Of a DNA stretch of 64,000 nt, positions 20,417-33,091 are shown in pieces. The notes beneath the pieces were generated by a model. That model was not told the origin of the DNA. It worked only from the letters and a program-made list of their open reading frames with translations, and searched no databases. Every line of letters starts with the position of its first letter. The first letter of the stretch is position 1. Source of the stretch: Porogramme epimiltina (lineage: Eukaryota > Basidiomycota > Agaricomycetes > Polyporales > Polyporaceae); assembly GCA_900155495.1 (NCBI GenBank), contig FTLJ01000435.1:1-64000 (forward strand). Reading direction: 5' to 3'. The position numbers and the translations under genes were made by a program.

Positions 20417-22402
20417 ATGTTCGCTTTCAAGAAGGTCTTCGCGTCCGTCTTCCTTGCGGTGCTTTGCGCCAGCACTGCGTCTGCGGTCCCCTACCCCGCG
20501 AACTCCAAGTTCGCGACCCACCGCACTCGCGAGATCAGCCGGGACTTCAAGATTGAGGCCTACCACCCCGAGTCTTCCTACGAGGTGCGCTTTCTCATCA
20601 CCCCCTCCATTATCTTCCCGATCACGAGCTAATCATCCCCGCATGCATCTAGACTTTCGGGGAGGGTATCGACCACCCCCTGTCCAAGCGCTCCGACGCT
20701 ACCATTGAAGACTCGGCGGTCGCCTTCGTTCAGTCCCGCCATGCTAACCTCGGCTCTGACGGCGTTGAGATCCGCTCCGCCTACGAGTCTGAGTCTGCCG
20801 GCCACGTCTATGTCAAGCAGATGCTGAACGGCATCCCCTTCGCCAACGCCGTCGCCAACGTCGCCTTCAACAAGGACAACAAGGTCGTCGCGTTCGGCTC
20901 CTCATTCGTCAAGGTCCCCAAGGCCAAGGGCAAGGTCGCCCCCACCGAGCCCACCGTCGTGGTCGCGGACGCGATCACCTCGGCTGAGGCGACCCTCGAC
21001 GGCAAGTTCGACGCGGAGAACTTCCCCGAGCCCACCCTCGAGTGGTTCGTCAAGGACGACGACTCGGTCGTCCTGACCCACGTCTTCCAGGTCCGCAACG
21101 AGGAGGCCAGCACCTGGTTCGAGGCGTTCGTTGACGCGCACACCGGCGAGCTTGTCTCCGTTACGGACTTCGTTGCTAAGGCTTCGGTGAGTTTCTCTTT
21201 GTCCCGAGCTCGTGGGATGGTGCGCTGACGGATTGGCTGCAGTACCGTGTCCTCCCCATCTGGAAGGAGACTCTCACCGAGGGCGTCCAGGTTCTCACGG
21301 ACCCTCAGGACACCACCGCCTCTCCCAACGGCTGGCACACTGGTACCGCCACGGCGGGCAACAACGTTCTCGTGTACAAGAGCAGCACCAGCTCAACCAC
21401 GAGCCAGTCCGGCACCGGCCTTGTCTTCGACTACCCCGTCAGCACCAGCACTTCCCCCACGACGACCGCCAACGTCAACGCCGCCCGCGTGAACGCCTTC
21501 TACGCAGTCAACTCTGTCCACGACATCACGTACAAGTACGGCTTCACCGAGGCCGCGTTCAACTTCCAGACCGACAACTTCAGCAAGGGCGGCAAGGGCG
21601 CCGACCGCGTCACCGTCTCCGTCCAGGACTCCGCGGGCACCGACAACGCCGACTTCTCGACGCCCCCGGATGGCCAGAGCGGCCACATGCGCATGTTCCT
21701 CTGGGACCTCACCAGCCCCCAGCGCGACGGCGCCCTCGAGAACGACATCGTCGCCCACGAGAACACCCACGGCGTCACCAACCGCATGACTGGCGGTGGC
21801 ACTGGCCGCTGCCTCCAGACCACCGAGGCCGGGGGTATGGGTGAGGGCTGGTCCGATGCGATGGCCGAGTACGTCTTCCGCACTTTTGATTATTTCGACA
21901 ACTCGACTGACCATATTTGCGCTATAGCTGGCTCACCAAGACCACCTCGGCGGTCCCCGACTTCGTCATGGGCCAGTACGTCATCAACGACGCCGCCGGC
22001 ATCCGCAACTACCCCTACTCGACCTCGGCGTCCACCAACCCGCTCCGCTACTCGTCGATCAAGACGCTCAACGAGGTGCACAACATCGGCGAGATCTGGG
22101 CCAACCTCCTCCACAACGTCTACGCCGCCCTCGTCAGCGCGCACGGCTTCTCTTCGACCGCGCGCACGGACCCGACCTCGACCGCGGGCAACGTCGTGTA
22201 CATGCACCTCTTCCTCGACTCGCTCGCGCTCCAGCCCTGCAACCCGACCTTCCTCACCGCCCGCAATGCGTGGATCCAGGCGGATGCCAACCGCTATGCC
22301 GGCGCGAACAAGTGCACGCTCTGGAAGGCGTTCGCGAGCAAGGGTCTCGGTGTCAACGCCGCGAACCACAACGACGACACGACCCTCCCCAGCGGCTGCT
22401 AA
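20417..22402 (+). CDS. Secreted fungalysin metalloprotease (peptidase family M36), about 600 aa
   Basis: Extracellular zinc endopeptidase used for protein degradation. Exons: 20417-20584, 20653-21186, 21243-21868, 21928-22402. Residues 1-23 are a signal peptide (KKVFASVFLAVLCASTASA). An FTP/PepSY-type propeptide covers roughly 24-240 (VYVKQMLNGIPFANAVANVA and the following strands), which keeps the enzyme inactive until cleaved. The catalytic domain has the HExxH zinc site H406-E407-N-T-H410 (IVAHENTHGVTNR). The third zinc ligand is E435 in GGMGEGWSD. The C-terminal GYLW-like part includes TLNEVHNIGEIWANLLHNVY and NPTFLTARNAWIQAD, typical of fungalysins. Length and all catalytic residues are intact, so it should be active. 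A strong TATA box stands upstream. Confidence 0.95.
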
Positions 22403-22952
22403 GCGCATCGGCGCACGGCTCAACCGACGGTGCGCCGGGGTGGGGCGGAGGCTCGTTTACTTATTACTTAATTCGAGCACACTCGCTCATGCATGGATTA
22501 TACCCCGGGCATTTGGAAAAAGTAGGATGGCTGTTCTATACGTGTAGCACTCTGTATCACCAGCTATGACGATTTGGAATGGAATCTCACGACAGCTTCC
22601 TTATCTCTCATGACGTCTTGGACGTGCGTGTGGCTCGTGGGCACAGCGGCCATAGAAAGAACCCAAGGAGCCTTTAGAAGCCGTTCGTATGTATTGAGCT
22701 CCACGCTGGGATCGAACCGGTGGCTTCTTAGCGCCCACCCGGAGCGGGTACCCGAGGAACGGTGGCACTTAATTCCCTTTTGTGGAAACCACACTGACCT
22801 CCGCTATCCCTTCGCCGGGACGACCCCCGGGTTTGCTTCCTGCCGTCATCTCAGTCAGCGTCCCCTCCCCTCCCCCCGAGCTGCGGTAAGCAAACCGGCA
22901 TTCTACACCTTCCGCCATCACGTCGAGCCCACATCATCCAGTCTACGAGCCC
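22403..22952. other. Intergenic, fungalysin 3' flank and F-box 5' flank
   Basis: 550 bases with no supported gene. A GATCGAACC string at 22711-22719 recalls a tRNA T-arm on the minus strand but does not fold into a tRNA. Confidence 0.45.
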
Positions 22953-24575
22953 ATGGAACCACTGTCGGAGAGGGTTCCAGTCGAAATATGGCTTGAAATC
23001 TTCGAACACCTTCCTAGGAGCACCGACCTCCACGGCCTCAGCGTCTCATGCCGCAGGTTCAACGAACTTACCGCTCGCGCGCTTCGCCGGGACGTTGTAT
23101 GGCACAGGGCGAAGCACGTCGCACACGACCTGGATGTCTGGGAAGACAACCTCGGGATAGAGTCTGCCGTGCGTTCGCTTGTCCTCGGTGTGTCTCGTCT
23201 TCCTGGCAGCCTCTACTCTGGCACCATCGAACGCGACGGGAGGACAGTCATGAGGGGGGACCCAAGGGTAATTGCACCGGCAGGGTTGGGTGGTCCAGGA
23301 GCACCAGACCGCGTATCCCTGCACATCGTCGATAACTCATTCGCTGCTTCATCACTCCTCGCACCAATGTGGGAGAAGATCATGGCATTCACGAACATAT
23401 CGACCCTCACGTTTGCGAACATGTTCGTCCTCCCTGAGCACTTCACCCTCATCCATTCCCTCGTCCAACTTCGCAATCTCCGTCTCGACACGTGCGCAAT
23501 CTGCCCTCGCGCTCCTCATAATCCGCCCACGCACGTGTCCCTCCCAATCACCGAACTCACACTGTACAATATCCGTCGCGCAACACGGGCTCCCATCCAG
23601 CAAGGTCCTGGCGGGCATGACGACATCACCTATACCCTCTCCCTCTGCGTAGCGCAAGGCCTTCGCCGGCTCAAGGTCGACGCGACAGCAGACGTGTTCC
23701 GTTTTGTGTACGGCGCGTGGGACGCGCAGGCGCGAGGATGGTCGATCCCAGCCGGACTCGAGCACCTGTACGTCAAGAAGGGGGTAGTGGGCGTCGAGCG
23801 TCCCTCGCTCTTCGTTGCCGACCATGCCTTCCCGGACACGCACCTCTACCATTTCTGTGTGCAGGCGAAGAGCCTTCGCACGGTCTCCACGCCCATCTTC
23901 GTCCCGACCCAGGTCGCAATCGCACCTGAGGCGCTGCCGCTCGGCCTCGAGCGGTTTTGTGCGCCCCTGGACACCGCGCAGCTCGTCGCTGGCGCGCGCC
24001 GGCTCAAGGCGCTCGGGTTACTCAAGTGCGGAGTCGGTGCGCGGGAGGGCATCACCGCGTTGGCAAGTATAGGGGCGTCGTCTCCGGAGCTCGAGATGCT
24101 CCTCGTGGAGTTCAAGGGGTGGGACGGCGAAATTTTCTCTGCCGCGGCGCAACTGTTCAAGGGACTTCGGCGTCTGAAGGTCGTGTACGAAGGGCCTGGC
24201 CCAAGCGAGGTGCGTCATCAAGTTCCAGGATCGTATGCTTAAACTTAAAGTTTGACATTGGTCTATCAGGACTTCCTCGTGTCCCTGGCGCCCGAGTTTC
24301 TGGCAAGCCTGCTAGAGCTACACACGCTAGAACTCTACGCCCAACCGCCGCTGGGAGCGAAACGGCCCGAATATCCGAGTGTGCTCTTCGATCCGTCGTT
24401 CGAGTCCATCGAGGACGAGATGCGCAACATCGTCATTCCATGGAACAGATACTGTCCGAAGCTGAGAACTGTACAGCTGCATTCAGGATACGTGATGAAG
24501 CGCGGGTATGAGGGCGGAATGTGGCATCTTGAGCGAGTGCGTCGGTTTGAGGAAGTGGAGAGTCTCGATTACTAG
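22953..24575 (+). CDS. F-box protein with leucine-rich C-terminal region, about 520 aa
   Basis: Likely substrate adaptor of an SCF ubiquitin ligase, from the large expanded F-box families of mushrooms. Two exons, 22953-24209 and 24270-24575, join in phase 0. The F-box is at the N terminus, residues 5-45: ERVPVEIWLEIFEHLPRSTD, LHGLSVSCRRFNELT. The remainder carries irregular leucine-rich strands (ISTLTFANMFVLPEHF, LRNLRLDTC, LRRLKVDAT, LKALGLLKCGV, LRRLKVVYEG, LELYAQPP). These are spaced like degenerate LRRs that would form the substrate-binding surface. No other domain is seen. The target cannot be inferred. Confidence 0.82.
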
Positions 24576-24975
24576 GGACGCAACCACAACTTCACTGCAA
24601 CATGACACTCACGGATTACCTTGGTTTTTGTCTGCGGTGTACGATAATGTAACACCAGTGTACTTACTATAGTGATGTAGTTGAATATTACGCAACGATA
24701 CCCGCGTACCCGTCTGAACTTCCGAGTCGGAGGTCTCGACCCAGACGTGGGAGGGCGTCTGTGCCCCACACGATCACGTGTGTGACGCGCAAAGAGTTGG
24801 AGTCGCGAAACGAACATTGACGCCCATCGCTTGACCTGAACGTTGATGTCGTCCCTTTCGCCTCCCTCGCTATAATCCCCGTCTAGGCCTCCTTTCCTTC
24901 CCCCACCACAGCGCGACACAAGCCGACACCCGCCCTCAGCAAACGACACCGCAACACCGACATCCGACCACCACT
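24576..24975. other. Intergenic spacer / promoter of the coiled-coil gene
   Basis: 400 bases, nothing coding supported. The last 100 bases before the ATG are pyrimidine- and CA-rich (CGACACC-type), as is common in fungal 5' UTRs. Confidence 0.45.
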
Positions 24976-27900
24976 ATGTGGGCAAAAATCAGCGGCGCAC
25001 TCAAGCGTCCGGAGACCCCCGCCCAGGAGCACTTCGACATCGACGACAGGCCTCCGACCGTACTCTCTACTGTCTTCGACCACCACCCGAATCTGTCGAA
25101 CTTCCACGACCCCAGTGAAGTCCCCTTTCCCTCTCCAAGTCCTCCTGCATCGCCCTCCAAGCATGGCCGTCGTGGAATCTTCAAACGGAACGGGAAGTCG
25201 GGCGACCACGACCAAGGGTCATTATCTCTCAAGATATCCATTCCGCAACTCAAGAAAGTAAAGTCCTCTCTTCACGGAAGCTCGAGTGAGTATTCTCGTG
25301 TTGCATATGGGGGGGGACTTTCGAAACAGGCTCGTACCCTGGGAAAACGACGGAGGGGAGTGTCATGCTTGCATGCCAGTTTGACGTAGAGGCAATGCTG
25401 GCGTAATGGCAGCGCGGTTTATCGACTCCTTATGACACATGCGAGAAGGAATGCATATGTCGAGATAAGGGGATATTTGTTCACACTGTGGGGCACTATC
25501 CTTCGGAGCTGGTAACTGACAACTTCGCACACAGGTTCTGACGCATCTTCAATAAGTCGTGCTTCTACAGATTCAAGTCGACAACGACAGTCCCAGGACT
25601 CCATCCGACCTCTGGAAGTCGCTCGGACTCCTAGCACCCCTACTATTGACGGAAGGTTCAACTCTGTCCGTTCAATACTACGCGACGGCAACACTCCAGC
25701 CACAGGGCAAAGTGTTCGCTTCTTCTCACGCGACGCCTACAAGATTATTACTCCCGATGTTTCGAATGCCAGTGCCAGTGGTAGTGATCCTTCCCCGGCC
25801 TCATTCGCTGCGCGCGTCAAGGCCGCCAGTAGTACACCCGTGCGACCTCCCCTTCAGAACGTCTTCTCCCCGCCCCCTCCTTCCTCTCTCAAGCCTTTGC
25901 CTCCTCCCAACGACACCAATATTTTTGATCTGTCACAGGACTTTGACCTCCCGCCCATACCGATAAGCAAAGACTTCGTGCCATTACTGGACAGCGCCAT
26001 CGAGATTACCTCCGACGCAGACACCGACGGAACGGCTGTTCGCCCAGAGGTCGAAGGGGAGTTCCGCTCGAGCACACCGTCAAATAGCCGGACGTCGTAT
26101 GGCCACGACCGCAGCCAGTCCTTCAGCTTCGGCCAAACGGTATTCCACTCGCTCGCTGGTGGCCGCGAGTCCCCCATCCTCTCCCCAATCCTCAACTCGA
26201 GCACCACTTCACGGCGTGCGTCGGTGAAGCCGAAGGGCAACCGCAGCCGCGCATACAGCGATACCGTTTTCCACTCGCTCATAGGAGGATCCCCATCACA
26301 AAAGGAGAACGCTCACCCCGAGGCCGACATCGACGACAGGTCAAATGGCGCGATCGTTATGTACAACGGACCCACTTCCCCGCCGAAGGAGAAGGAGAAG
26401 GAGAAAGATCCGTTCGGAGCACACGCTACCGCATACTACACGCCCGGAACGGGTGTTCCTCCCACTCCTCCGCAAGCGGTCGCCGCTCATCAACGGAAAG
26501 CTTCTCGTGAAGAAGACTTGATCCTCTCCCTCCGTACCCAACTCGCCCTACAGACCGAGTTGTGCGCCCAGTACGAGATCGACCTCAGGAGCCGGGACGA
26601 GCTCTCTCGTCTAATGCAGTCACAGTTCGACGAGTGCCGACGGGAGTGCGAACGCCGCAAGGGCGTCATCCGAGGCTGGCGCAAACGTGTCTCGGAACTC
26701 GAACGTTGCGTCCACAGTCTGCAAGAGGAGGTCGATCGGAGCCGCGAAGAAAGCGCCGAGCGGAGCGTCATGGACGAGGCAAGCAACATGGCGTTGCGCA
26801 GTCTCCACCTGCAAATCGAGCAACTGAAGCACGAGAAGATTGCGCTCGAAAATCGCGAGCGCACGGGCCTACAAGAGCTCGACACGACCCGCGCCGAGCT
26901 GAGCATCGTCAAGGAGGAACTCGCCAAGCGCGACGAGGCGGAGCGCGCTCTCGAGGACGGCATCGCGCGTGCCCGCGAGCAGATGGACCTGATGGACGTC
27001 AGCATGAGCCTCGAAGATGCAGAGCGTTCGCGTGCGTTCTCAACCGCAGCCTGGGACGAAGAGCGCAAGGCGCTACTCGCGGCCAACGAGGCGCTCCGTG
27101 CGGACAAGCTCGCCGCAGAAACACAGCTCGCGGACACTCGGGAGGAGATGCTCAGGAAGGACGAGGAGATGGGCGTGCTCAAGGCGGAGTTGGAAGCCCA
27201 GTGGAAGGGAACGGAGAGCCAGACGGAGAAGATCACGGAATTGGAGAAGGACCGAGGCGAGCTGCGCGAGGAGGTCGAGGCGCTGCACGTGCGGATGGGG
27301 GAGATGGAGCTCGACTGGACACAGTCGGAGAACAGGAAGAACGAGCTCGAGGGGGAGGTGCAGGAGCTGTGGTCTACGAAGGAAGACCTCGAAAGGGAAC
27401 GCGGCGAGGTAAGCTGTTCTCCCTACCCTTTCTACCCACGGGATGCTCACTGCGTTACCTAGCTCGAACAGCAACTGCGCGACGAGCAGGACCACGCCGA
27501 GGAGCTCACCAACGCGCTCCGTGAACGCGAGGACAAGGTCACTGCGGTCGAGCAGGAGCACAAATTCACGCTCGAGCGCGCGTCCCGAGTCGAAGCACGT
27601 CTCCGCGAGAAGGAAGAGGAGCTCTCTCAGCTCGTCAAGAAGCAGTCGGAGCGCGAGAATGACGCGGACGCGGCGCAAAGTGAGATCACGAAGATGAAGC
27701 GCGAGCACGCGCGGATCGTGAACGAGCAGAGCCGCACGCTGCAAGACGTCGTCGCGCGTGAGGTCGAGGCGCGCGCGGCGATGGAGGCCATGGTCCGCGA
27801 GAAGGCAGAGAACGAGGTCCAGGGGGCGAGTCTGAAGGAGCGCGTGAGCGCGCTCACCGCCGAGGTCGAGCGGCTCCGCCGTCAAGTGCACGAGCTTCAG

Positions 27901-28683
27901 CAAGAGAGCGCAGACAAGGAGGTCAAGCTTGTCCAGCTCCAGAAGCAGCGCTCGCAAGACAAGGAGGACATCAACGGTCTGAACATTGCGCTCGACTCGA
28001 AGCAGCAGGAACTCGAGCTGGTAAGCATCCGTGTTCTCTAGTGTTGGTAGTGTGCTGATAATGTGTTGTAGCTGAAGCGGCGCATTGGCGTCCGCGGCAC
28101 CGCCGGAGGTACTCCTGCTTCCACCGCGAAGGTTCCCGCGCAACGCCGCGAATCTTCCATATTCGGCACGCCAACCGTTGCGTCCAGACCTCCTTCGGTG
28201 CTGTCTGACACGGGAAGCACCACCAAGGACCGCCGCCTCAGTGAAGCCCCTTCGACCGCGACCAAGCCGACCTTGGGCAGGAGTATCCGCACGAACGGCA
28301 CCACGACACATACGACGAAGCGCTCTATCGACGGCGCGATGGGACCCCCTCCGCCCTCTGCCCGCAACATCGCGGGGGCAGCTTCGGCCACCCCAACGCG
28401 CATTCCGTCCGGTTCCGCCGCACGGTCGACGCCCAGCACGATCAAAGCGCCCATACAGCAGCGGCGGATGTCGGCGTCGATCCTCGAACCTTCGAAGCTG
28501 CGATCGTCGACGTCTTCAAGCTTGGAGAAGCTGCAGAAGCTACCATCCGTGTCGTCCACGAGCGAAGTTGATGAGAAGGAGAACTCGGTGCCGTCACCGG
28601 CGTCGAGCACGAGCTCCAGGGCCAGCGCGACGCCCTCGGCTGCGGTCAAGGCGACCCGGCGGATGAGCGCCATGCCCTCATGA
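24976..28683 (+). CDS. Long coiled-coil protein with disordered ends, about 1117 aa
   Basis: Function not recognised. Exons: 24976-25285, 25535-27408, 27463-28020, 28072-28683. The first intron (249 bases) is long for this genome. The N-terminal part (residues 1-400) is Ser/Pro-rich, with short conserved-looking blocks such as SLKISIPQLKKVKSSLHG, GQSVRFFSRDAYKIITPDVS and YSDTVFHSLIGG; a related TVFHSLAGG occurs twice in the same region. Residues about 425-1000 form an almost unbroken heptad-rich coiled coil (ELERCVHSLQEEVDRSREES, KHEKIALENRERTGLQELDT and so on). The last 200 residues are Ser/Thr/basic-rich (STPSTIKAPIQQRRMSAS), resembling microtubule- or septum-associated scaffold proteins. 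A structural role at the cytoskeleton or spindle pole is a guess from architecture alone. Confidence 0.8.
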
Positions 28684-30120
28684 GCTGCGCTAGTGGAGAA
28701 GCCCCGAAGAACGTTGAAGAGGAGTGTGTTACCACCGAAGGGTGGATGATTTCCAGTTCAAGAAGTGCTTGTCAGCTGTCGCGCGCGCGGTGGACGGTGT
28801 TGCTCTGAGTACGCTACTCATGCAGAATACCCCTCATACATCCCCATCCATCCATCATCCATCCATCCCAGATCTGTACACATACGTATCGTCTCGCATC
28901 TCATCCTTGGCATCTTGCATCTTGCATCTACTCATCTTACCCCTTGTCCATCCCCTCCCCATCACACAATCATTCCCCTCGCTAGTGACCAAATTCGCTG
29001 CGCCCCCCTTGGTTCTCTGACGTCCAGCCTCAATCTCATGCATCCCGTCCATCTATCGTCCTGAATTTATGCAGTTAGTTATGTACTTCGCTTTCGCTGT
29101 GTACTTGATATCGCTGCTCTCGCCGAACAACCTTTGCCCCATCCCTCATCTTTTCCGAGTCTCCGTTGCACTCTCACACGTGGTATACGTGTTCTGCGGA
29201 CTTAGTGTTTGGCTTCGGACTTAGAGCTCTTTGCTTGCGCACCTCAAAGATCTCGTCAACGCTCCCCGTAACTTATGCTCACTTGTTGTCGTGCAGAGCG
29301 TTTCCGTCAAACAGATATACTATATGACCCTATGCAGTTCAGTTACTCCAGGATCTGGGGTACAAATAACCAGCCGTTTGTGCGTCCCGGTAGACAGGCA
29401 CAGAGGGCCTCGCACCTCACTGTCTTGACATTCTATGCCACAGAATGCTTGCGTGTTTGCTCCCTAACGTGCACCGATACTTAAATGAGGCCTGGAAGTT
29501 TTTGCAAGAGCTTTCTATAGGTGAGATAGCCTAGACAGACGTCAACCTGAGTACTTCGAAGTTTGGGAGCAGGTTGCCGGCGCCAGCGCTGAAGACCGAA
29601 ATCGGAGGTCCCCACTTCCAGCGGGCGCTCCGGCTACAACTCTTGCGGCAACCGTGTGCAACTTGTGCAAGGTTTGCCCACAACTCTTCTAACGCTCACC
29701 TACCTTTGTCTCTTAGCGTTCCGACAACACCCATACCACGATTCATTCATGATGGCCTTTACAGGACATGTCCCTCAAGTTCGGAACCTCTTGTCCTGCG
29801 CGGTTCCAAAAGCGCCTCGGACGTTCCCAACGCCTCCAATCTTCGCGTTGCTCTAGCTACCCGGAGGATAACAATTCCAACCCCCACCACCAGGGAAATA
29901 TACGCGACGTCTATGAGCATGCTAGATGCCATTCCCTGCGGGAAACCCCGAACTGTAAATGGTTCTCACAACTTCTCAGCGCCGACGAAGCGTTCCGCGG
30001 GCCGACCATTGTATGTGATGCTCAAAGACAAATACACATTCCCATATATCCCCACCTCCATCCGCTTGGATATGGGGGGCAGTGCACTCGCATCGCCGCC
30101 AAAGGACACGGAGATCCTTG
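28684..30120. other. Intergenic region, no supported gene
   Basis: 1.4 kb. It begins with the 3' flank of the coiled-coil gene and contains a short CATC/ATCC-rich stretch near 28845-28870. Only short random-looking ORFs follow. The right end (from about 29600) may hold the eroded N-terminal part of the adjacent oxidase pseudogene, but I cannot align it. Confidence 0.45.
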
Positions 30121-31756
30121 GTATTGAAGGCACAGTCCTCACCTCCGCGTCGGAGACGTGTACACTACAGCTGTCAGCCGCAACTCATTGCTCTCCGAAT
30201 TTCACGCCCAATGCATCATTCATGATCAGCCCTCCATATTCAAAGACACCCCGCCGATGCTGGCGTATGCTGCTGCACAAATTCCGCCTCTCGAAGTAGC
30301 CGTCAAATGTGGTGGCACCCATTCGTCGACGTGGGCGAGTTCCAATGGTGGTGTCGTGATCCACCTCTCCAAAATCAATAAGGTGGTGCTCACTGAAAAA
30401 AAGGAAACGATCTTTGTTCAGGATGGAGCGGTGTGGGGCGACGTGTACGCCGTCACTGGACCGGCGGGGATAGACTTCGCAGGCTCTCCGCTGGGATCGT
30501 GGGCGTGGGCGGGTTTACGGCAGGGGGGGTACGGACCGCTCAGTGTGGAGTAGTGGACAACCTGTGCAGCGCTACGGTCGTGCTCACAGACGAGCGTATC
30601 TTCATATGTGGCGAGCAAGGATGAGGAGCCAGACTTGTTTTGGGCCATCCGCGGTGCGCATTCTACCGCCGGTGTTATCTTTGACCTCCATGCTCACGCA
30701 CTTCTGAACATTTGTGTAGGTGCTGGGGGACAGCTCGGCATTATTGTCGAGTTCGTCTTCCAGGTCCACCCGTATGCGGGCTCCTTGACCTGGGGGCTCA
30801 TGCCAACTCTTGGCTCGGACGCCAACCTCGAAAGTTTGTTGAAGACCCTTCAAGAATTCCTGAAGGTTCGAACACGTTGGGAGAGGCTCGCGTTGCACTT
30901 CTCGCGCCCTGCGCCACATTTCAAGGTTTGGTGACCTTTCTTCTTTGTTGCGCGCATCGCCCGTGCTCCTCACCGCAACGCGCTAACGTGCCTATCATAT
31001 CCACCATCTTCACAGCCTTCGATAGTGCACCTCCCCATGACCTTGCACGACTCCGACGGCGCCCGCTCCCAGTCCGTCCTTACGCCGATCCGCACCGGCC
31101 TGCCGGCGCCCACCTTCGAAAAATCGGGCCCGCGCCGGACATGCTTACGTTCTCCCGTGCTGCGGACGCAGAGATGGCCACGGCACCCCGTTGGCTCAGT
31201 ATTCGCGGCACTCTGTTCTCAGACTTCCACCCCGGCTTTCTCTTCGAGGTTTGGTGCATGTGGGAGGCGTTCAGCGGAAGTAGCGATGTCGTGCGGAGCA
31301 CAAGTGTCATTTGGGACATGACGTCGCCCAAAGGCCTTACTAGGGTGTCTATGAAGGATACGGCTCTGTCTCAGCGCACTTTCCACTACTGGGTCGCAGT
31401 GCAGGGGAGGTACGCTGGATTTGCTGATCAAATCATTCATCGGGCTCACGCGGTCGGTATAGGTCTACGACGGACGAGATTGTCCAAGCATGCAAAGATT
31501 TCACGTTTCAAATTGTCGAGTTTGTACGCAAGAAGAGAGTGTATCCCTCTGGGGATGACTTATGTATGTTTCTCAGCATGGCTTCACGGGATGAGCCCCT
31601 TGAGGATGTGTGGGGGAGAACCTCCTGCGTTTGTGAAGGGTCAAGGCGAAGTGCGACTCGAGGAAGGCCTTCAGCAAGGGCATCAGGACCATTGGAAAGG
31701 GTGTCTGGTCGGGAGGATGGAACTCCGTGCGTTGTCCCTGTTTGGTGCGCGGTCAC
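30121..31756 (+). pseudogene. Decayed FAD-linked oxidase (berberine-bridge type)
   Basis: Remnant of a FAD-binding PCMH/BBE oxidoreductase. Recognisable pieces occur in changing frames: EGTVLTSASE, AVSRNSLLSEFHAQCIIH, VAVKCGGTHSSTWASSNGGV, then VIHLSKINKV. Next come the FAD-loop piece AGIVGVGGFTAGG (a different frame), VVDNLCSATVVLTDERI, and EEPDLFWAIRG. An intact intron at about 30652-30718 then leads into GAGGQLGIIVEFVFQVHPY. C-terminal pieces are RGTLFSDFHPGFLFEVW, VIWDMTSPKGLTRVSM and DEIVQACKDFTFQIVEFVRK. At least four frame changes are needed (near 30160, 30470, 30525-30545 at a G-run, 30605, and more after 31080), and a stop interrupts the C-terminal part. No single ORF covers it. Conserved splice sites show it was once a normal gene. 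Confidence 0.75.
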
Positions 31757-33091
31757 TGGATATATGATATGTCATCTTTTGAGTCATATGTCTAGTGCGT
31801 TCAGCGGTTGGCGCCTGCTAACTCCAACCTTCCGCACGTATGTGAAACAAGCGACGACCCTCTTGCTTTGATACTCCAAAACGGGTAGCCCCAAAGGGCT
31901 ACCGCTATGGGCGAAGAGTGCCCTTCCAAGGGCAGCCTGCGGCCTGTTGAGGTCTGGCGTACGGCGCTGCTTCGACTGTGCCGTCCTCCTCGGTCTTAGG
32001 CCCCATCACCGTGTTCAAAGAAGAAGAGAAGCGATGGATGAGAAGTCTTCGGCAAGGGCTTCTTATTACCACTCTTTCCCCTGCCCGCGGCTGACATGTG
32101 ATCTCCCCGGTGAGCCAGCTCGTCCCAAATGGATAGTGCACCAAGGTTAAGTTCCATATCGTAGTTCTTGGGCGCAGGTATGGCTTTCGCGCCCTCCATC
32201 CCGTGAACACCTGACTAGCCACCACGTAGGGGCTCCTGCGTTCGCGCCACGCCCAACAGCGAGCACAAAATACCGCCTGAAACTCCACAGCTGCGCGGAG
32301 ACCACTCTAGTTTCATTCCGCCGAACCAATACGTGCTCTCCGTTTCCAGGCATCCTTGGAGCTAACCACTGTTCAGGTTCAAATTAGACCATCGTCCACC
32401 CGACGTCGTCAATTCACTTGAAGACACTGTCCGCATGTCGGTCCTAAATCGGCAACTCTGGTGCCCCTTGAAACCGCACTTAGTGGTCTTGAAAGTTCTC
32501 TTGTGTGATGCATGTATCAGCGCCCTGCGCCACTTTCCTACCTTCCAGTATTCATCCTCACTCCGCCAACAGATTGAATTCACTGAAGCTCCCCACCGCG
32601 GACCGAGACGCGTTACGTCACTTTAGAGCTTCGAGCCGTCTATCACGGGCGCCGCCGACCTCGGAGCCGGCTCAGACCAGGGTGTCGGCAGAGCCGCGGA
32701 CTGCGGCACTCGCTTTACATCCCATTACTTGTGGCCGACACTGCCAACTAGGGATCTTTCCAAGTGTCAAAATCCATCTACGTCCTGCCATCTGGCTCTA
32801 TTCGTGAGAGTTGTAAGCATATGAAAACGCTACCCGCAATCCACCGCCTTATAATCCCAGGACACCCCATCAAACCTACAGCGTCCCAGTATTCAATGCT
32901 CCCCACCAAGCGCCCTCCAACACAAAATATCAGGCTCAAGGTCGGCTGTCCAGGTATAAATGCCCCGATTGAAGACCCTCCTGCAGGACTGCGGCGATAA
33001 CTTCCACCCCCCGTTTCTGTGAGATCTCTCTACCCTGGTCCCAACACCTCCGCGCTTATATCCCTCCCTACTATAGGACAACTTGAAGACT
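31757..33091. other. Intergenic region, no supported gene
   Basis: 1.3 kb with only short ORFs on both strands and no recognisable protein family. A TATA-like CTTATATCC near 33054 precedes the next gene by about 35 bases. No repeat boundaries were found. Confidence 0.45.

Noticed and set aside
22700..22760. Possible tRNA (GATCGAACC, like a T-arm on the minus strand)
   Set aside because: The T-stem does not pair well, and no acceptor stem, D-arm or anticodon arm can be formed around it.
31905..32353. Minus-strand ORFs suggesting a gene fragment
   Set aside because: Short frames could not be joined into any known protein family, and splice signals are not convincing.
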